This document shows, one piece after another, positions 7,590-15,732 of a DNA stretch of 64,000 bases. The translations under genes and the position numbers were made by a program. Source of the stretch: Bacteroidales bacterium. GTDB lineage: Bacteria > Bacteroidota > Bacteroidia > Bacteroidales > ML635J-15. The stretch spans positions 1 to 64,000 of the forward strand of contig JAFZWY010000046.1 of assembly GCA_017617125.1 (NCBI GenBank). Reading direction: 5' to 3'. A model generated the notes under the pieces. That model searched no databases, was not told where the DNA came from, and saw nothing but the letters and a program-made list of their open reading frames with translations. Numbering within the stretch: position 1 is the stretch's first letter; every line of letters begins with the position of its first letter.

Positions 7590-8816
7590 TTAATACAATT
7601 TACGTATTACCAGCGCCGAATTTGTACCGCCAAAACCAAACGAGTTGCTCAGTATAGTATTTATCGGCATATTGATTGTTTCGCGAGCTATCTTGAGCGA
7701 TTTGCTGTATTCGTCGGGATTATGGAAATTGATGTTCGGAGCAACAAAATTGTTCTGCATCATAAGCAACGAATATACTATTTCGCTAGCACCGGCCATC
7801 CAGCATTCGTGTCCAGTCATCGACTTGGTTGAGCTTATCCACGCGCGCTTGCCATCGAACACCTTGCCAAGAGCCATTGCCTCGGCGGCATCGCCCTGCG
7901 GGGTGGATGTTGCGTGTGCGTTTACATAGTCTATTTCATCGACTGCAACCTTTGCATCATTCATAGCCCTATTCATTGCCAACAAACTACCTGCATCGCT
8001 TGCCTGCGAAATACCGACACCATTGGAAGAAAATCCATATCCAACAACTTCACCGAGAATGTTAGCACCACGAGCCTTAGCGTGTTCGTATTCCTCGAGC
8101 ACCAAAGCCGCTGCACCGCCCGATGGAATCAAACCATCGCGGTCGCGGTCGAAAGGACGCGAAGCTTCGGTAGGACTATCCATACGTTTAGAGAAAGCAG
8201 CCAGAGCATCGAACGAAGCCATGCTGTAATGGTTGGTCTCCTGCGCACCACCGCACAAAACCATATCCTGAAGGCCTTGCTTTATGAACATGTATCCAAG
8301 TCCGATAGCGTGGGAACCGCTTGCGCACGCAGCACTTACGGTGAAATTTATACCGCGCAGATGGAAAATTGTGCTCATATTCATATTGACAGTGGAATTC
8401 ATCGACTGGAATATCCATCCTGAACCCAGCAACGACGAATCCTTTTTTTCTTCCATTATCTTTTCGGACTCAACAACAGCTTTTGCCGACGAATCGTTTC
8501 CAAACAATACACCGATTTCGTTTTCGAGCATATACTCTTCCGAAATGCCGGCATTTGCAAATGCCTCACGGCTTGCCATATATGCGTATTCGGCCTCTTC
8601 CGAAAGCCCAACGCGGAGCCTTCTGTCGAGAATGCCTTTCAAAACAGGACGTTCCACAATTCCAGTCAGAGCCGACTGGTAACCAATCTCTATGCGTTCA
8701 GGCGCGATGCCAATTCCAGAATGTCCTTCATACAACGACTTCTTTACAGCTTCCAAAGAAGTTCCCAAGCACGACCATATTCCGGTTCCAGTAACGACAA
8801 CTCTACGATTGCTCAT
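7590..8816 (-). CDS. Beta-ketoacyl-ACP synthase (FabB/FabF type, polyene operon)
   Basis: Complete 408-aa condensing enzyme with Cys164 (VSAACASGSH), His301 (NAHATSTPQGD) and His336 (SMTGHECWMAGAS), ending FGFGGTNSALVIRKL. The second His loop reads GHECWMAG where FabF has GHLLGAAG, so the acyl pocket entrance is specialised. It starts 16 nt after the ketoreductase gene and is one of three condensing enzymes in the operon. Sequence alone cannot say which elongation step it serves. Confidence 0.93.
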   Translation of the reverse strand: MSNRRVVVTGTGIWSCLGTSLEAVKKSLYEGHSGIGIAPERIEIGYQSALTGIVERPVLKGILDRRLRVGLSEEAEYAYMASREAFANAGISEEYMLENEIGVLFGNDSSAKAVVESEKIMEEKKDSSLLGSGWIFQSMNSTVNMNMSTIFHLRGINFTVSAACASGSHAIGLGYMFIKQGLQDMVLCGGAQETNHYSMASFDALAAFSKRMDSPTEASRPFDRDRDGLIPSGGAAALVLEEYEHAKARGANILGEVVGYGFSSNGVGISQASDAGSLLAMNRAMNDAKVAVDEIDYVNAHATSTPQGDAAEAMALGKVFDGKRAWISSTKSMTGHECWMAGASEIVYSLLMMQNNFVAPNINFHNPDEYSKSLKIARETINMPINTILSNSFGFGGTNSALVIRKLY

Positions 8817-8832
8817 AATTTATTCTTTAGCT

Positions 8833-9561
8833 TTAAGTATAAAGACCTCCATTAATTGAAATAACTTCGCCCGTGATATACGACGACTCTGCCGAAGCCA
8901 AGAACGCTACCAACGATGCTACTTCCTCAGGCTTACCAAAGCGTCCTACAGGTATCATCTTCTTCAAATCGGCCTCGTTCAAGTCCTTTGTCATATCGGT
9001 AGCAATGAATCCAGGAGCAACAGCGTTTACGGTAACCTTGCGCGGAGCAACTTCCTGCGCAAGAGCCTTGGTAGCGCCGATGATGGCAGCCTTGGCAGCC
9101 GAATAGTTGGTCTGTCCCGGCAATCCCTTCAGTCCCGACAGCGAAGTCACATTTACGATGCGACCGTACCTATGCGTCATCATCTGCTTTACAAGATGAC
9201 GTGTGACATAGAAAAAGCCGTTCAGCGAAGTGTCGATTACCTTGTGCCACTGTTCATCCTGCATAAAGACCATGAGGTTATCCATGCGGATGCCTGCATT
9301 GTTCACAAGCACCGATATGTAATCGTCGGGGTGTGCGGCAGCCCATTTTTCCAGAGCCTCTTCCATAGATGCTTCGTTGCTGACATCGAAAGGAAGCAAT
9401 TCCGCATGTCCGCCCTCGGCTTCTATTTCCGACAGGGTCTCCTGTGCGGCAGCATGGTTCGAACAGTAATTCAGCAAAACACAGAACCCGTCCTTAGCCA
9501 ATCTTTTTGATATAGACCGTCCTATGCCTCGCGATGCGCCCGTTACTAAAGCGTAATTCAT
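8833..9561 (-). CDS. 3-oxoacyl-ACP reductase (FabG-type SDR)
   Basis: Protein of 242 aa, a classical short-chain dehydrogenase: nucleotide-binding TGASRGIG (residues 7-14), NNAG (87-90) and catalytic Ser140, Tyr153 and Lys157 (YSAAK). It reduces beta-ketoacyl-ACP to the hydroxy form for the dehydratase. It is the first gene of the minus operon; ATG 9561 lies about 26 nt downstream of a good promoter box. The context of dedicated ketosynthases and ACPs argues for polyene rather than bulk fatty-acid synthesis. Confidence 0.93.
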   Translation of the reverse strand: MNYALVTGASRGIGRSISKRLAKDGFCVLLNYCSNHAAAQETLSEIEAEGGHAELLPFDVSNEASMEEALEKWAAAHPDDYISVLVNNAGIRMDNLMVFMQDEQWHKVIDTSLNGFFYVTRHLVKQMMTHRYGRIVNVTSLSGLKGLPGQTNYSAAKAAIIGATKALAQEVAPRKVTVNAVAPGFIATDMTKDLNEADLKKMIPVGRFGKPEEVASLVAFLASAESSYITGEVISINGGLYT

Positions 9562-9587
9562 TTTTATGCCATATTATATTAATCGCG

Positions 9588-9618
9588 CAAAAATATCAAT
9601 ATTATTTCAATTTGGCAA
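9588..9618 (-). promoter_or_regulatory. Promoter of the polyene operon
   Basis: Read on the minus strand, TTG (9616-9618) is followed after 20 nt by TATTTTTG (9588-9595), a match to the Bacteroidetes sigma consensus TTTG-N19-TAnnTTTG. The first ATG is at 9561. No other strong box was seen inside the operon. Confidence 0.75.
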
Positions 9619-9844
9619 TAATCATACCATAAAAAAACAAGGTAAATAAATGATATTAAATGCAGACTCTTATAGCATATTAACATGTCTGCTCATAGGA
9701 ACGCATGACTGAGTTTTTGGACGCAAGAAAATCAGTTTTTACAAGAATTTTATGTCTAGTATTGACTTTTTTTGTAAACTTGCAAAAAAAGAATGGAACG
9801 ATTTTTGGAAATCGTTTCAGAAAATATATTTGGAGGAACTGAAA

Positions 9845-10495
9845 ATGAAAACAAAAGCAGCAATTACTACGATAGCATTCATAATGCTGATGGTATTATC
9901 ATTCAGTGGTTTAGCACAGGAAACAATATACCTTGAAGCCGACTCTTCCGACAATAGCAAGTCCGAATTCATGGATGCACCACGAAACGAAATCGGTGCC
10001 AGCATAGGCGTAATATCGGCTTTCGGTGGCGTATTCGACTTCTTCAAGGTCCTCATCGAAGGTGTGGGCAACGGAATTGGTGGAAACAGAACCGACACAA
10101 AATTCATCGGAACATACGGACTCGACTACTACTACCAGGTGAACAAGTGGTTCCGCCCAGGCGCAAAGGTTGTATACGAAGGCCTTACAACCTCAATATA
10201 CGATTCTACCGACGTGCTTATCAACCACTACAACACATCGACGTTGTCGATTATGGCAAGCAGCCAGTTCTCGTACCTCAACAAGAAACACGTCAAGTTG
10301 TATTCGGGTATCGACCTTGGCATTGGTACCATATTCGACGACAACAAGAAGGGCTCGGGAACTACCTCTACCTTCTGCGCCTTCAACCTGACAGTAATCG
10401 GAATACGCGTCGGAAACGACAACATCTACGGTATGGTTGAGACAAATATCGGAATGGACGCCCTGATAAAAGCAGGATTCGGCGCCAGGTTCTGA
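9845..10495 (+). CDS. Small outer-membrane beta-barrel-like protein
   Basis: I choose ATG 9845, which has a good ribosome site (TTGGAGGAAC) and opens directly into a signal peptide (MKTKAAITTIAFIMLMVLSFSGLAQ); an upstream in-frame ATG would bury that signal. The mature 190 residues have alternating hydrophobic/polar strands (GLDYYYQVNKWFRPGAKVVYEG, STLSIMASSQFSYL, KLYSGIDLGIGTIF) and end in an aromatic residue (FGARF), typical of a small OmpW/OmpA-like barrel. A weak box TAAACTTG is at 9775-9782. The function is unknown. It stands alone between divergent and convergent neighbours. Confidence 0.8.
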   Translation: MKTKAAITTIAFIMLMVLSFSGLAQETIYLEADSSDNSKSEFMDAPRNEIGASIGVISAFGGVFDFFKVLIEGVGNGIGGNRTDTKFIGTYGLDYYYQVNKWFRPGAKVVYEGLTTSIYDSTDVLINHYNTSTLSIMASSQFSYLNKKHVKLYSGIDLGIGTIFDDNKKGSGTTSTFCAFNLTVIGIRVGNDNIYGMVETNIGMDALIKAGFGARF

Positions 10496-10512
10496 CGACA
10501 TCATATTGCAAC

Positions 10513-10555
10513 AAAAAAAAGAAGCAACCAATGTCATGTTGGTTGCTTCTTTTTG
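10513..10555. terminator. Bidirectional intrinsic terminator
   Basis: A perfect 11-bp stem GAAGCAACCAA / TTGGTTGCTTC (10521-10531 and 10539-10549) with a 7-nt loop, flanked by A8 on the left and T5 on the right. It can end both the barrel-protein gene (plus) and lpxA (minus), which converge here. Confidence 0.9.
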
Positions 10556-10572
10556 TATAACTATAATCACTT

Positions 10573-11358
10573 TTATTCCTTTTCGCCAGTGCCCCTGATG
10601 ATGCCACGGTTCGAGTTGCGAAGGAAAAGCACTATTTCGTCGCGCTCCTTGGTGGCAGGGAGTTCGTTTTCGATGTACTCGAGTGCCTGGCTTACATTCA
10701 TTCCCTTGTTGTAGAGAACCCTGTAAATATCCTGAATGTTGTTTATCATATCGTTGGTAAATCCACGGCGACGAAGTCCAATTGAATTTACGCCCGAATA
10801 AGCCAGCGGATTACGTGCTGCACGGATATATGGAGGCACGTCCTTGCCGACAAGCGAATTACCGGCAAACATAGTGTGTGCTCCAATGTGGCAGAACTGA
10901 TGTACAAGAGTATTTGCGCTTAGGATAGCAAAATCGTCAACAACGACCTCGCCAGCCAGAGTGGCACCATTCACAAGTATTACATTGTTTCCAACAACAC
11001 AGTCGTGAGCTACATGGCAATAAGCCATTATAAGGCAGTTGGAACCTATTACGGTACGGCCCTTGGCAAGTGTGCCGCGGCTTACTGTAACGCATTCGCG
11101 AATCATAGTATTGTCGCCGATTTCGGCAGTAGTCTTTTCGCCCTTGAACTTAAGATCCTGCGGGATGGCTGCTATTACTGCACCTGGGAAAATCTTGCAG
11201 TTCTTGCCTATCTTTGCGCCTTCCATTATGGTTGCGTGCGGGCCTATCCAAGTGCCCTCTCCTATCTCAACATTCTTTTCTATATATGCAAACGGTTCTA
11301 TTATAACGTTTTCGGCTATTTTGGCCGACGGATGAACATATGCAAGTGGTTGATTCAT
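10573..11358 (-). CDS. lpxA: Acyl-ACP--UDP-N-acetylglucosamine O-acyltransferase
   Basis: First enzyme of lipid A synthesis: moves a 3-hydroxyacyl chain from ACP to UDP-GlcNAc. The 261 residues show the left-handed beta-helix hexapeptide pattern from about residue 8 to 180, the LpxA signature around AYCHVAHDCVVGNNVILVNG with the catalytic His, and the helical C-terminal part (GFTNDMINNIQDIYR). Length is normal. It starts 8 nt after the lpxC stop, so lpxC-lpxA form an operon. In many Bacteroidetes the upstream gene is a fused lpxC-fabZ; here it is not. Confidence 0.97.
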   Translation of the reverse strand: MNQPLAYVHPSAKIAENVIIEPFAYIEKNVEIGEGTWIGPHATIMEGAKIGKNCKIFPGAVIAAIPQDLKFKGEKTTAEIGDNTMIRECVTVSRGTLAKGRTVIGSNCLIMAYCHVAHDCVVGNNVILVNGATLAGEVVVDDFAILSANTLVHQFCHIGAHTMFAGNSLVGKDVPPYIRAARNPLAYSGVNSIGLRRRGFTNDMINNIQDIYRVLYNKGMNVSQALEYIENELPATKERDEIVLFLRNSNRGIIRGTGEKE

Positions 11359-11366
11359 GTCTAAAT

Positions 11367-12272
11367 TTATCTGTTTAGTAAATAATGTCTTAAATCTTTT
11401 GATAGTTGCGTATTAGCTGCATGTCCCGGACGTACAGCCTCAATTCTTGCATTGAAACGGAATCCGCACAATGCGAGGTCGCCGATAATGTCGAGCAACT
11501 TGTGACGTGCAGGCTCATTGTCGAACTGAAGCTTAATAGTGTTAAGCACGCCGCTTTCCTGAGCCTTTATGCTTTCCTTTCCGCAAATAGCAGCTATGCG
11601 GTCGTACTCGCTCTGAGGCAATACCTTATCGACAACCACTATGGCATTGTCGAGGTCGCCACCCTTTATAAGGTTCATTTTGAGCAAAGGCTCTATTTCG
11701 CTTAGAAATACAAATGTTCTGCAGTTTGCAATCTCCGAAGCAAAGCTGGCAAGACTGGTAAGTTCGGCTGTTTGCGACGGCATGGCTGCTCCATAATCCA
11801 CTAGCACGTTAACACTATAGCTGTCCGATGGATTAATGGTGATTTCGGTGCCTTTGCCGTTTGAATAATGTATTGGCTCGGCAATGTTGAGAACCTTTAG
11901 TTCGGCATTCTGTTCCACCACACCTACTTTGGTATAGCCTTCTACATAATACCTGGAACTGCCGTCGAGGATTGGAACTTCGGGTCCGTCGATGCAAAAC
12001 TCAGCATTGTCGATACCCATAGCGTATGTAGCTGCAAGCAGATGCTCTATTGTGCTGACACTTACTCCATTTTCTTCGATTGTTGTACCTCTCGAAGTGG
12101 CATTTACATTGTCGGCAACAGCCTTCACTCGCGGACAACCTTCCAAGTCCGTCCTAACAAATACATATCCGCTATTGGGTTCGGCAGGCTTTATCGTCAA
12201 TGTCGACTCCTTGCCAAAATGCAAACCTCTTCCTATTAGTCTTATTTCTGCAGCAACTGTCTTTTGCTTCAT
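11367..12272 (-). CDS. lpxC: UDP-3-O-acyl-N-acetylglucosamine deacetylase, stand-alone (no FabZ fusion)
   Basis: Committed zinc deacetylase of lipid A synthesis. Start at ATG 12272 (a GTG just before it is less likely), giving 301 aa. Zinc and catalytic residues are visible: His77 in TIEHLLAA, His257 and Asp261 in ARHKLLDIIGD, and His284 in RPGHAANTQL. The protein stops at LRHYLLNR, right after the LpxC fold, whereas Bacteroidetes LpxC usually continues into a FabZ dehydratase domain of about 150 aa. lpxA follows after 8 nt, so there is no split fabZ gene here. Confidence 0.96.
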   Translation of the reverse strand: MKQKTVAAEIRLIGRGLHFGKESTLTIKPAEPNSGYVFVRTDLEGCPRVKAVADNVNATSRGTTIEENGVSVSTIEHLLAATYAMGIDNAEFCIDGPEVPILDGSSRYYVEGYTKVGVVEQNAELKVLNIAEPIHYSNGKGTEITINPSDSYSVNVLVDYGAAMPSQTAELTSLASFASEIANCRTFVFLSEIEPLLKMNLIKGGDLDNAIVVVDKVLPQSEYDRIAAICGKESIKAQESGVLNTIKLQFDNEPARHKLLDIIGDLALCGFRFNARIEAVRPGHAANTQLSKDLRHYLLNR

Positions 12273-12275
12273 CAC

Positions 12276-12589
12276 GTGCTTTTAAAAAATCATGCAAAGT
12301 TAGAATTTATTTTGCTAATACTAAAAACTTTTTTGCATCTATATTAACAATAAACTTCACAACCTATTGTTAATCAATAGCAGAACGGAAAAACTCTGGA
12401 AAGTATATTATTGATGTTCACAAAAAATCCATCACAAAGCATTCTTTCCGTCATTCCGAAAGACAAAGCGAACAGGCACAGGTACGAGCCTTGTGAGCCT
12501 GTCTGTACGGAATGACCGCTTTGGTTTTTAGCATACTCCAATAAAAGGATTTCTCCAAGAGCACTAAAAAACAAACATATTTTAGGATA
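12276..12589. other. Intergenic stretch between lpxC and rnc with a large imperfect hairpin
   Basis: About 310 bases without a convincing gene. The left part (12290-12370) is AT-rich and would hold the lpxC promoter, but I found no clear TAnnTTTG box. The right part holds an inverted repeat at 12450-12516 (listed separately) that may end the acpP-fabF-rnc transcript. A 66-codon reading frame across the hairpin looks spurious. Confidence 0.6.
12450..12516. repeat. Large imperfect inverted repeat downstream of rnc
   Basis: GTCATTCCG (12450-12458) pairs with CGGAATGAC (12508-12516) and, inside it, ACAGGC (12472-12477) pairs with GCCTGT (12497-12502), giving an interrupted stem with unequal sides. 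It lies just past the rnc 3' end. There is no clean T-run, so it resembles a dispersed palindromic element more than a simple terminator. Confidence 0.6.
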
Positions 12590-13312
12590 TTACAGCTCTC
12601 TGCCTAATATTTTCAGCACCTCGTACGATGCCATCTGCTCGGCTTCCTTCTTGGTCCAGCCTTTGCCGCTAGCTATAAACTTGCCATCGATGCATATTTC
12701 GGTGACAAAATGATACAGCTTTTCGCAGTCCTCCATGCTCTCAAAGGTGTCGATTATAAGAGCAAACTTTTCCTTTTGCGAATACTGGAGCAGACGCGAC
12801 TTGTAGTCGCTGTTGTGCTTCATGAGATTTTCAACGTCGAAAAAGCGAGTGAAGATGTTTCGTATAAATTTCTCGCATACCGAATAGCCTCTGTCGAAGT
12901 ATATTGCGCCAACCAGCGCTTCGAACGAGTTACCGGTTATGTTTTTAAGTTCGTTTGCCCTACCCTCCTTATATTGCATTAGCTTCTTGAGATCCAATTC
13001 GGTAGCCACGCGATTGAGACTCTTGCGGCTCACCAGCATCGACCTTAGCACCGACAACTCGCCTTCCGATGACTTGGGGTATTTCTCATAAAGCATAACG
13101 CTTGCAATAACGCTTATTATCGAATCGCCCAGAAACTCCAGTCGCTCGTTGTTGTAGCGTATCTCTTTTTGCTTCTTATTTGCCGAAGCATGACGAAGCG
13201 CCATCTTGTAATACAAGATTTCCTTGGGTTTGAAACCCAAAACCATCTTAAGTTGTTTCCTTAATTTTTCGTCCTTGGGATTTTTCTTCCTAAAAAGAAA
13301 AGACAGAAACAT
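12590..13312 (-). CDS. rnc: Ribonuclease III
   Basis: Double-strand-specific endoribonuclease of 240 aa for rRNA and mRNA processing. The RNase III signature NNERLEFLGDS is at residues 54-64 and the second acidic motif NSFEALVGAIYFDRG at about 125-140. A C-terminal double-stranded RNA-binding domain ends with GWTKKEAEQMASYEVLKIL. The start ATG overlaps the fabF stop by one base (TAATG), so translation is coupled. The acpP-fabF-rnc order is usual in Bacteroidetes. Confidence 0.97.
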   Translation of the reverse strand: MFLSFLFRKKNPKDEKLRKQLKMVLGFKPKEILYYKMALRHASANKKQKEIRYNNERLEFLGDSIISVIASVMLYEKYPKSSEGELSVLRSMLVSRKSLNRVATELDLKKLMQYKEGRANELKNITGNSFEALVGAIYFDRGYSVCEKFIRNIFTRFFDVENLMKHNSDYKSRLLQYSQKEKFALIIDTFESMEDCEKLYHFVTEICIDGKFIASGKGWTKKEAEQMASYEVLKILGREL

Positions 13313-14562
13313 TACTTGGACATTTTTTTGAAAATGATGGATGTATTGTGACCGCTGAATCCGAATGCGTTCGACATGGCGAAATCGACATTGCGCTTCT
13401 GGGCTTTGTGCAATGTAAGGTTAAGTCTGCGGTCAATTTTTTCGTCAAACTGCTTGTGATTAATTGTCGGAGGCACTACGCCTTCGTTTATTGCAAAAAT
13501 GCAGAACATCGATTCGATAGCTCCAGCAGCGCCGAGCAGGTGTCCTACTTCCGACTTGGTGGAACTGATGTTCAGGTTGTAGGCGTGCTCGCCGAAAACT
13601 TTCTGTATTGCAAGTATTTCGGGGAGGTCGCCAATAGGAGTGGATGTTGCATGAGCATTTATGTAATCGATCTTTTCGGGAGCGATACCTGCATTTTTCA
13701 ATGCGTTGCTCATTGCAATCACACCGCCTAAACCTTCGGGATGAGGAGCGGTAATATGGTAGGCATCGGCCGAAAGACCAACGCCTGCAACCTCGGCATA
13801 AATTTTTGCTCCGCGGTTCATTGCATGCTCGTACTCTTCGAGTACAAGTGCGCAGCCACCCTCGCCCATCACAAATCCGTCGCGCGTAGCGCAGAACGGA
13901 CGCGATGCCGTCATGTATTCATCGTTGTTTTTCGACATTGCCTGCATCGACTGGAAACCTTCCATTCCGACCTCGTTTACCGAAGCTTCGGAACCACCCG
14001 TCACTATCATGTCGGCCATGCCGAGACGGATGAGGTTTACAGAGTCGATGATGGCATTTGCCGACGATGCACACGCCGATACCGTGTTGTAGTTCGGCCC
14101 CATTAGTCCATACCTTATAGAAATGGTGCCGGCAGCGATGTCGGCAATCATCTTAGGTATGAAAAATGGAGAGAACCTTGAAACAGCACTGCCCGCATAG
14201 TCGAGAATTTCACCGAAGATAGTGTTTGAGCCGCCGATACCAGAAGCCCAGATTACACCGGCCCTTGTTTTATCGACTGTATTGAAATCGACTCCGCTGT
14301 TCTTTATGGCCTCGTCGGAAGCTATAAGAGCGAACTGGCAGAACCTGTCGAGCTTGCGAAGCTCTTTGCGGTCGAAATACTTTTCGGGGGCGAAATTCTT
14401 TACAATGCAAGCAAATTTGGTCTTAGAAGAAGAGGTGTCGTAGCTGTCTATAAGGGCAGAACCACTGACACCGTCACGAACGTTGTTCCACGTTTCGAGA
14501 CACGTCAGCCCAACGGGCGATATTGCGCCCATGCCGGTTACGACAACCCTCTTAAGATCCAT
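13312..14562 (-). CDS. fabF: 3-oxoacyl-ACP synthase II
   Basis: Housekeeping chain-elongation condensing enzyme, 416 aa, normal length. Catalytic Cys164 (VSACASSANA), His304 (NAHATSTPIGD) and His341 (SEVGHLLGAAG) are all present, with the closing motif FGFSGHNTSIIFKK. It starts 5 nt after the acpP stop and overlaps rnc. It is the FabF of primary fatty-acid synthesis, distinct from the three polyene-operon enzymes at 1-9 kb. Confidence 0.97.
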   Translation of the reverse strand: MDLKRVVVTGMGAISPVGLTCLETWNNVRDGVSGSALIDSYDTSSSKTKFACIVKNFAPEKYFDRKELRKLDRFCQFALIASDEAIKNSGVDFNTVDKTRAGVIWASGIGGSNTIFGEILDYAGSAVSRFSPFFIPKMIADIAAGTISIRYGLMGPNYNTVSACASSANAIIDSVNLIRLGMADMIVTGGSEASVNEVGMEGFQSMQAMSKNNDEYMTASRPFCATRDGFVMGEGGCALVLEEYEHAMNRGAKIYAEVAGVGLSADAYHITAPHPEGLGGVIAMSNALKNAGIAPEKIDYINAHATSTPIGDLPEILAIQKVFGEHAYNLNISSTKSEVGHLLGAAGAIESMFCIFAINEGVVPPTINHKQFDEKIDRRLNLTLHKAQKRNVDFAMSNAFGFSGHNTSIIFKKMSK

Positions 14563-14567
14563 GCTAT

Positions 14568-14804
14568 TTACTTGATGTGTGCCTCAATATAAGCTATTGC
14601 AGCTCCTACTGTAGTGAGATTTTCTGCGTCAGTGTCAGGAATTTCAACACCAAATTCCTTTTCAAATTCCATTGTCAATTCTACTGTATCCAATGAATCA
14701 GCACCCAAATCGGAGATGAAACTTGCTTCTGGTGTTACTTCGGCTTCGTCAACGCCTAATTTCTCAACTATAATACTTTTTACTCTAGATGCAATGTCTG
14801 ACAT
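14568..14804 (-). CDS. acpP: Acyl carrier protein (fatty-acid synthesis)
   Basis: Canonical 78-aa AcpP with the attachment site Ser37 in [16 protein letters not shown], strongly acidic and of standard length. First gene of the acpP-fabF-rnc operon. A clear promoter lies 47 nt upstream, divergent from that of purN. Confidence 0.98.
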   Translation of the reverse strand: MSDIASRVKSIIVEKLGVDEAEVTPEASFISDLGADSLDTVELTMEFEKEFGVEIPDTDAENLTTVGAAIAYIEAHIK

Positions 14805-14850
14805 AAAACTTTAATTTTAGTTAATAAATTACATTAAAAAAAAATCGCCG

Positions 14851-14882
14851 CAAAATAACAAAAATCATTTCAGATAGTCAAA
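14851..14882 (-). promoter_or_regulatory. acpP promoter
   Basis: On the minus strand TTTG (14879-14882) is followed after 21 nt by TATTTTG (14851-14857), close to the Bacteroidetes consensus. An AT-rich leader of about 40 nt follows to ATG 14804. Confidence 0.7.
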
Positions 14883-14897
14883 CTTTTTTTAATTCTT

Positions 14898-14929
14898 TTT
14901 GCCCATGACATTTTTTTTTGTGTTCTTTG
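14898..14929 (+). promoter_or_regulatory. Probable purN promoter
   Basis: TTTG (14898-14901), 20 nt, then GTTCTTTG (14922-14929). The downstream half keeps CTTTG but not the leading TA. It lies 31 nt before the purN ATG and is divergent from the acpP promoter. Confidence 0.45.
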
Positions 14930-14960
14930 CATTGATAATCAAAACATAAAGGACAAAACT

Positions 14961-15545
14961 ATGGACAAAACCGTAAAAATAGCGCTATTTGCCTCTGGTT
15001 CAGGTACTAACGTTGAAAATATAGCAAATTACTTCAATGGCAAAACCTCCGCGAAACCCGCATGCGTGCTCTGCAACAAGCCCGACGCCTACGTTCTGGA
15101 GCGTGCAAAACGTCTAGGACTCGACTCGATGACATTCAACCGCGCCGATTTCAACGATGGGAAACGAATAATGGAATACCTTAATAAATATAATATAGAC
15201 ATGATAGTCCTCGCGGGCTTCCTATGGCTAGTTCCGCAGTACCTAATCGACGCCTATCCCGGCCGCATAGTAAACATACACCCGGCGCTGCTGCCCAAGT
15301 TCGGCGGAAAGGGCATGTACGGCATGCACGTGCACGAGGCCGTAAAGCAGAGCGGAGAAACCGAGACTGGCATCACCATCCACCTCATCGACGGCAACTA
15401 CGACCAGGGCAGCACGGTGTTTCAGGCAAAGGTGCAGGTTAGCCCCACCGACTCCCCCGACGACATAGCAACAAAAGTACACGCCCTCGAATACGAATAT
15501 TTCCCCAAGGTGATAGAGGAAATCGCTGGAAAAATTAATAGGTAA
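14961..15545 (+). CDS. purN: Phosphoribosylglycinamide formyltransferase
   Basis: Third step of purine synthesis: formyl transfer from 10-formyl-tetrahydrofolate to GAR. 194 aa. SGSGTNVEN near the N-terminus binds the phosphate, Asn105 and His107 lie in NIHPALLPKFGGKG, and the folate-binding segment DGNYDQG (144-150) holds the catalytic Asp. Length is normal. It is a single gene; no other purine genes are nearby. Confidence 0.97.
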   Translation: MDKTVKIALFASGSGTNVENIANYFNGKTSAKPACVLCNKPDAYVLERAKRLGLDSMTFNRADFNDGKRIMEYLNKYNIDMIVLAGFLWLVPQYLIDAYPGRIVNIHPALLPKFGGKGMYGMHVHEAVKQSGETETGITIHLIDGNYDQGSTVFQAKVQVSPTDSPDDIATKVHALEYEYFPKVIEEIAGKINR

Positions 15546-15554
15546 ATTATGCCT

Positions 15555-15589
15555 TATGTAGGGGCAGGTTTGAAACCAGCCCCTACATA
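15555..15589. repeat. Hairpin repeat after purN
   Basis: Perfect arms TATGTAGGGGC (15555-15565) and GCCCCTACATA (15579-15589) around an inner palindromic loop. It resembles the hairpin at 17372-17402 (arms CGCAGGGGC / GCCCCTGCG around GATT..AATC). It could end the purN transcript but has no T-run, so I treat it as a dispersed repeat. Confidence 0.7.
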
Positions 15590-15607
15590 GGTACCAATTC
15601 CTCCATG

Positions 15608-15628
15608 CCCCATATACACCGCAGGGGC
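15608..15628. repeat. 21-bp direct repeat, copy 1 (left of the ATPase/STAS pair)
   Basis: A 21-base word beginning CCCCATATACACC and ending GCAGGGGC recurs exactly at 17360-17380. The two copies bracket the gene pair at 15733-16818, and each lies beside a GGGGC/GCCCC hairpin. Confidence 0.8.
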
Positions 15629-15696
15629 TGTCCGTGATTCCATTCCAACAAAGAGAAAATATTGTCCATGTTGTCACAGTTGTCGTAAAAAAGGAT

Positions 15697-15704
15697 TATC
15701 TTTG
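15697..15704 (+). promoter_or_regulatory. Promoter box of the ATPase/STAS-like pair
   Basis: TATCTTTG is a perfect TAnnTTTG match 28 nt before ATG 15733. TTG triplets lie upstream at 15671 and 15680, but neither has ideal spacing. Confidence 0.6.
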
Positions 15705-15732
15705 CATTTGAAAAGCAACAGTCCTGATTAAG

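Noticed and set aside
12374..12574. 66-codon frame between lpxC and rnc
   Set aside because: Runs across the large hairpin; no ribosome site or homologue recognised.
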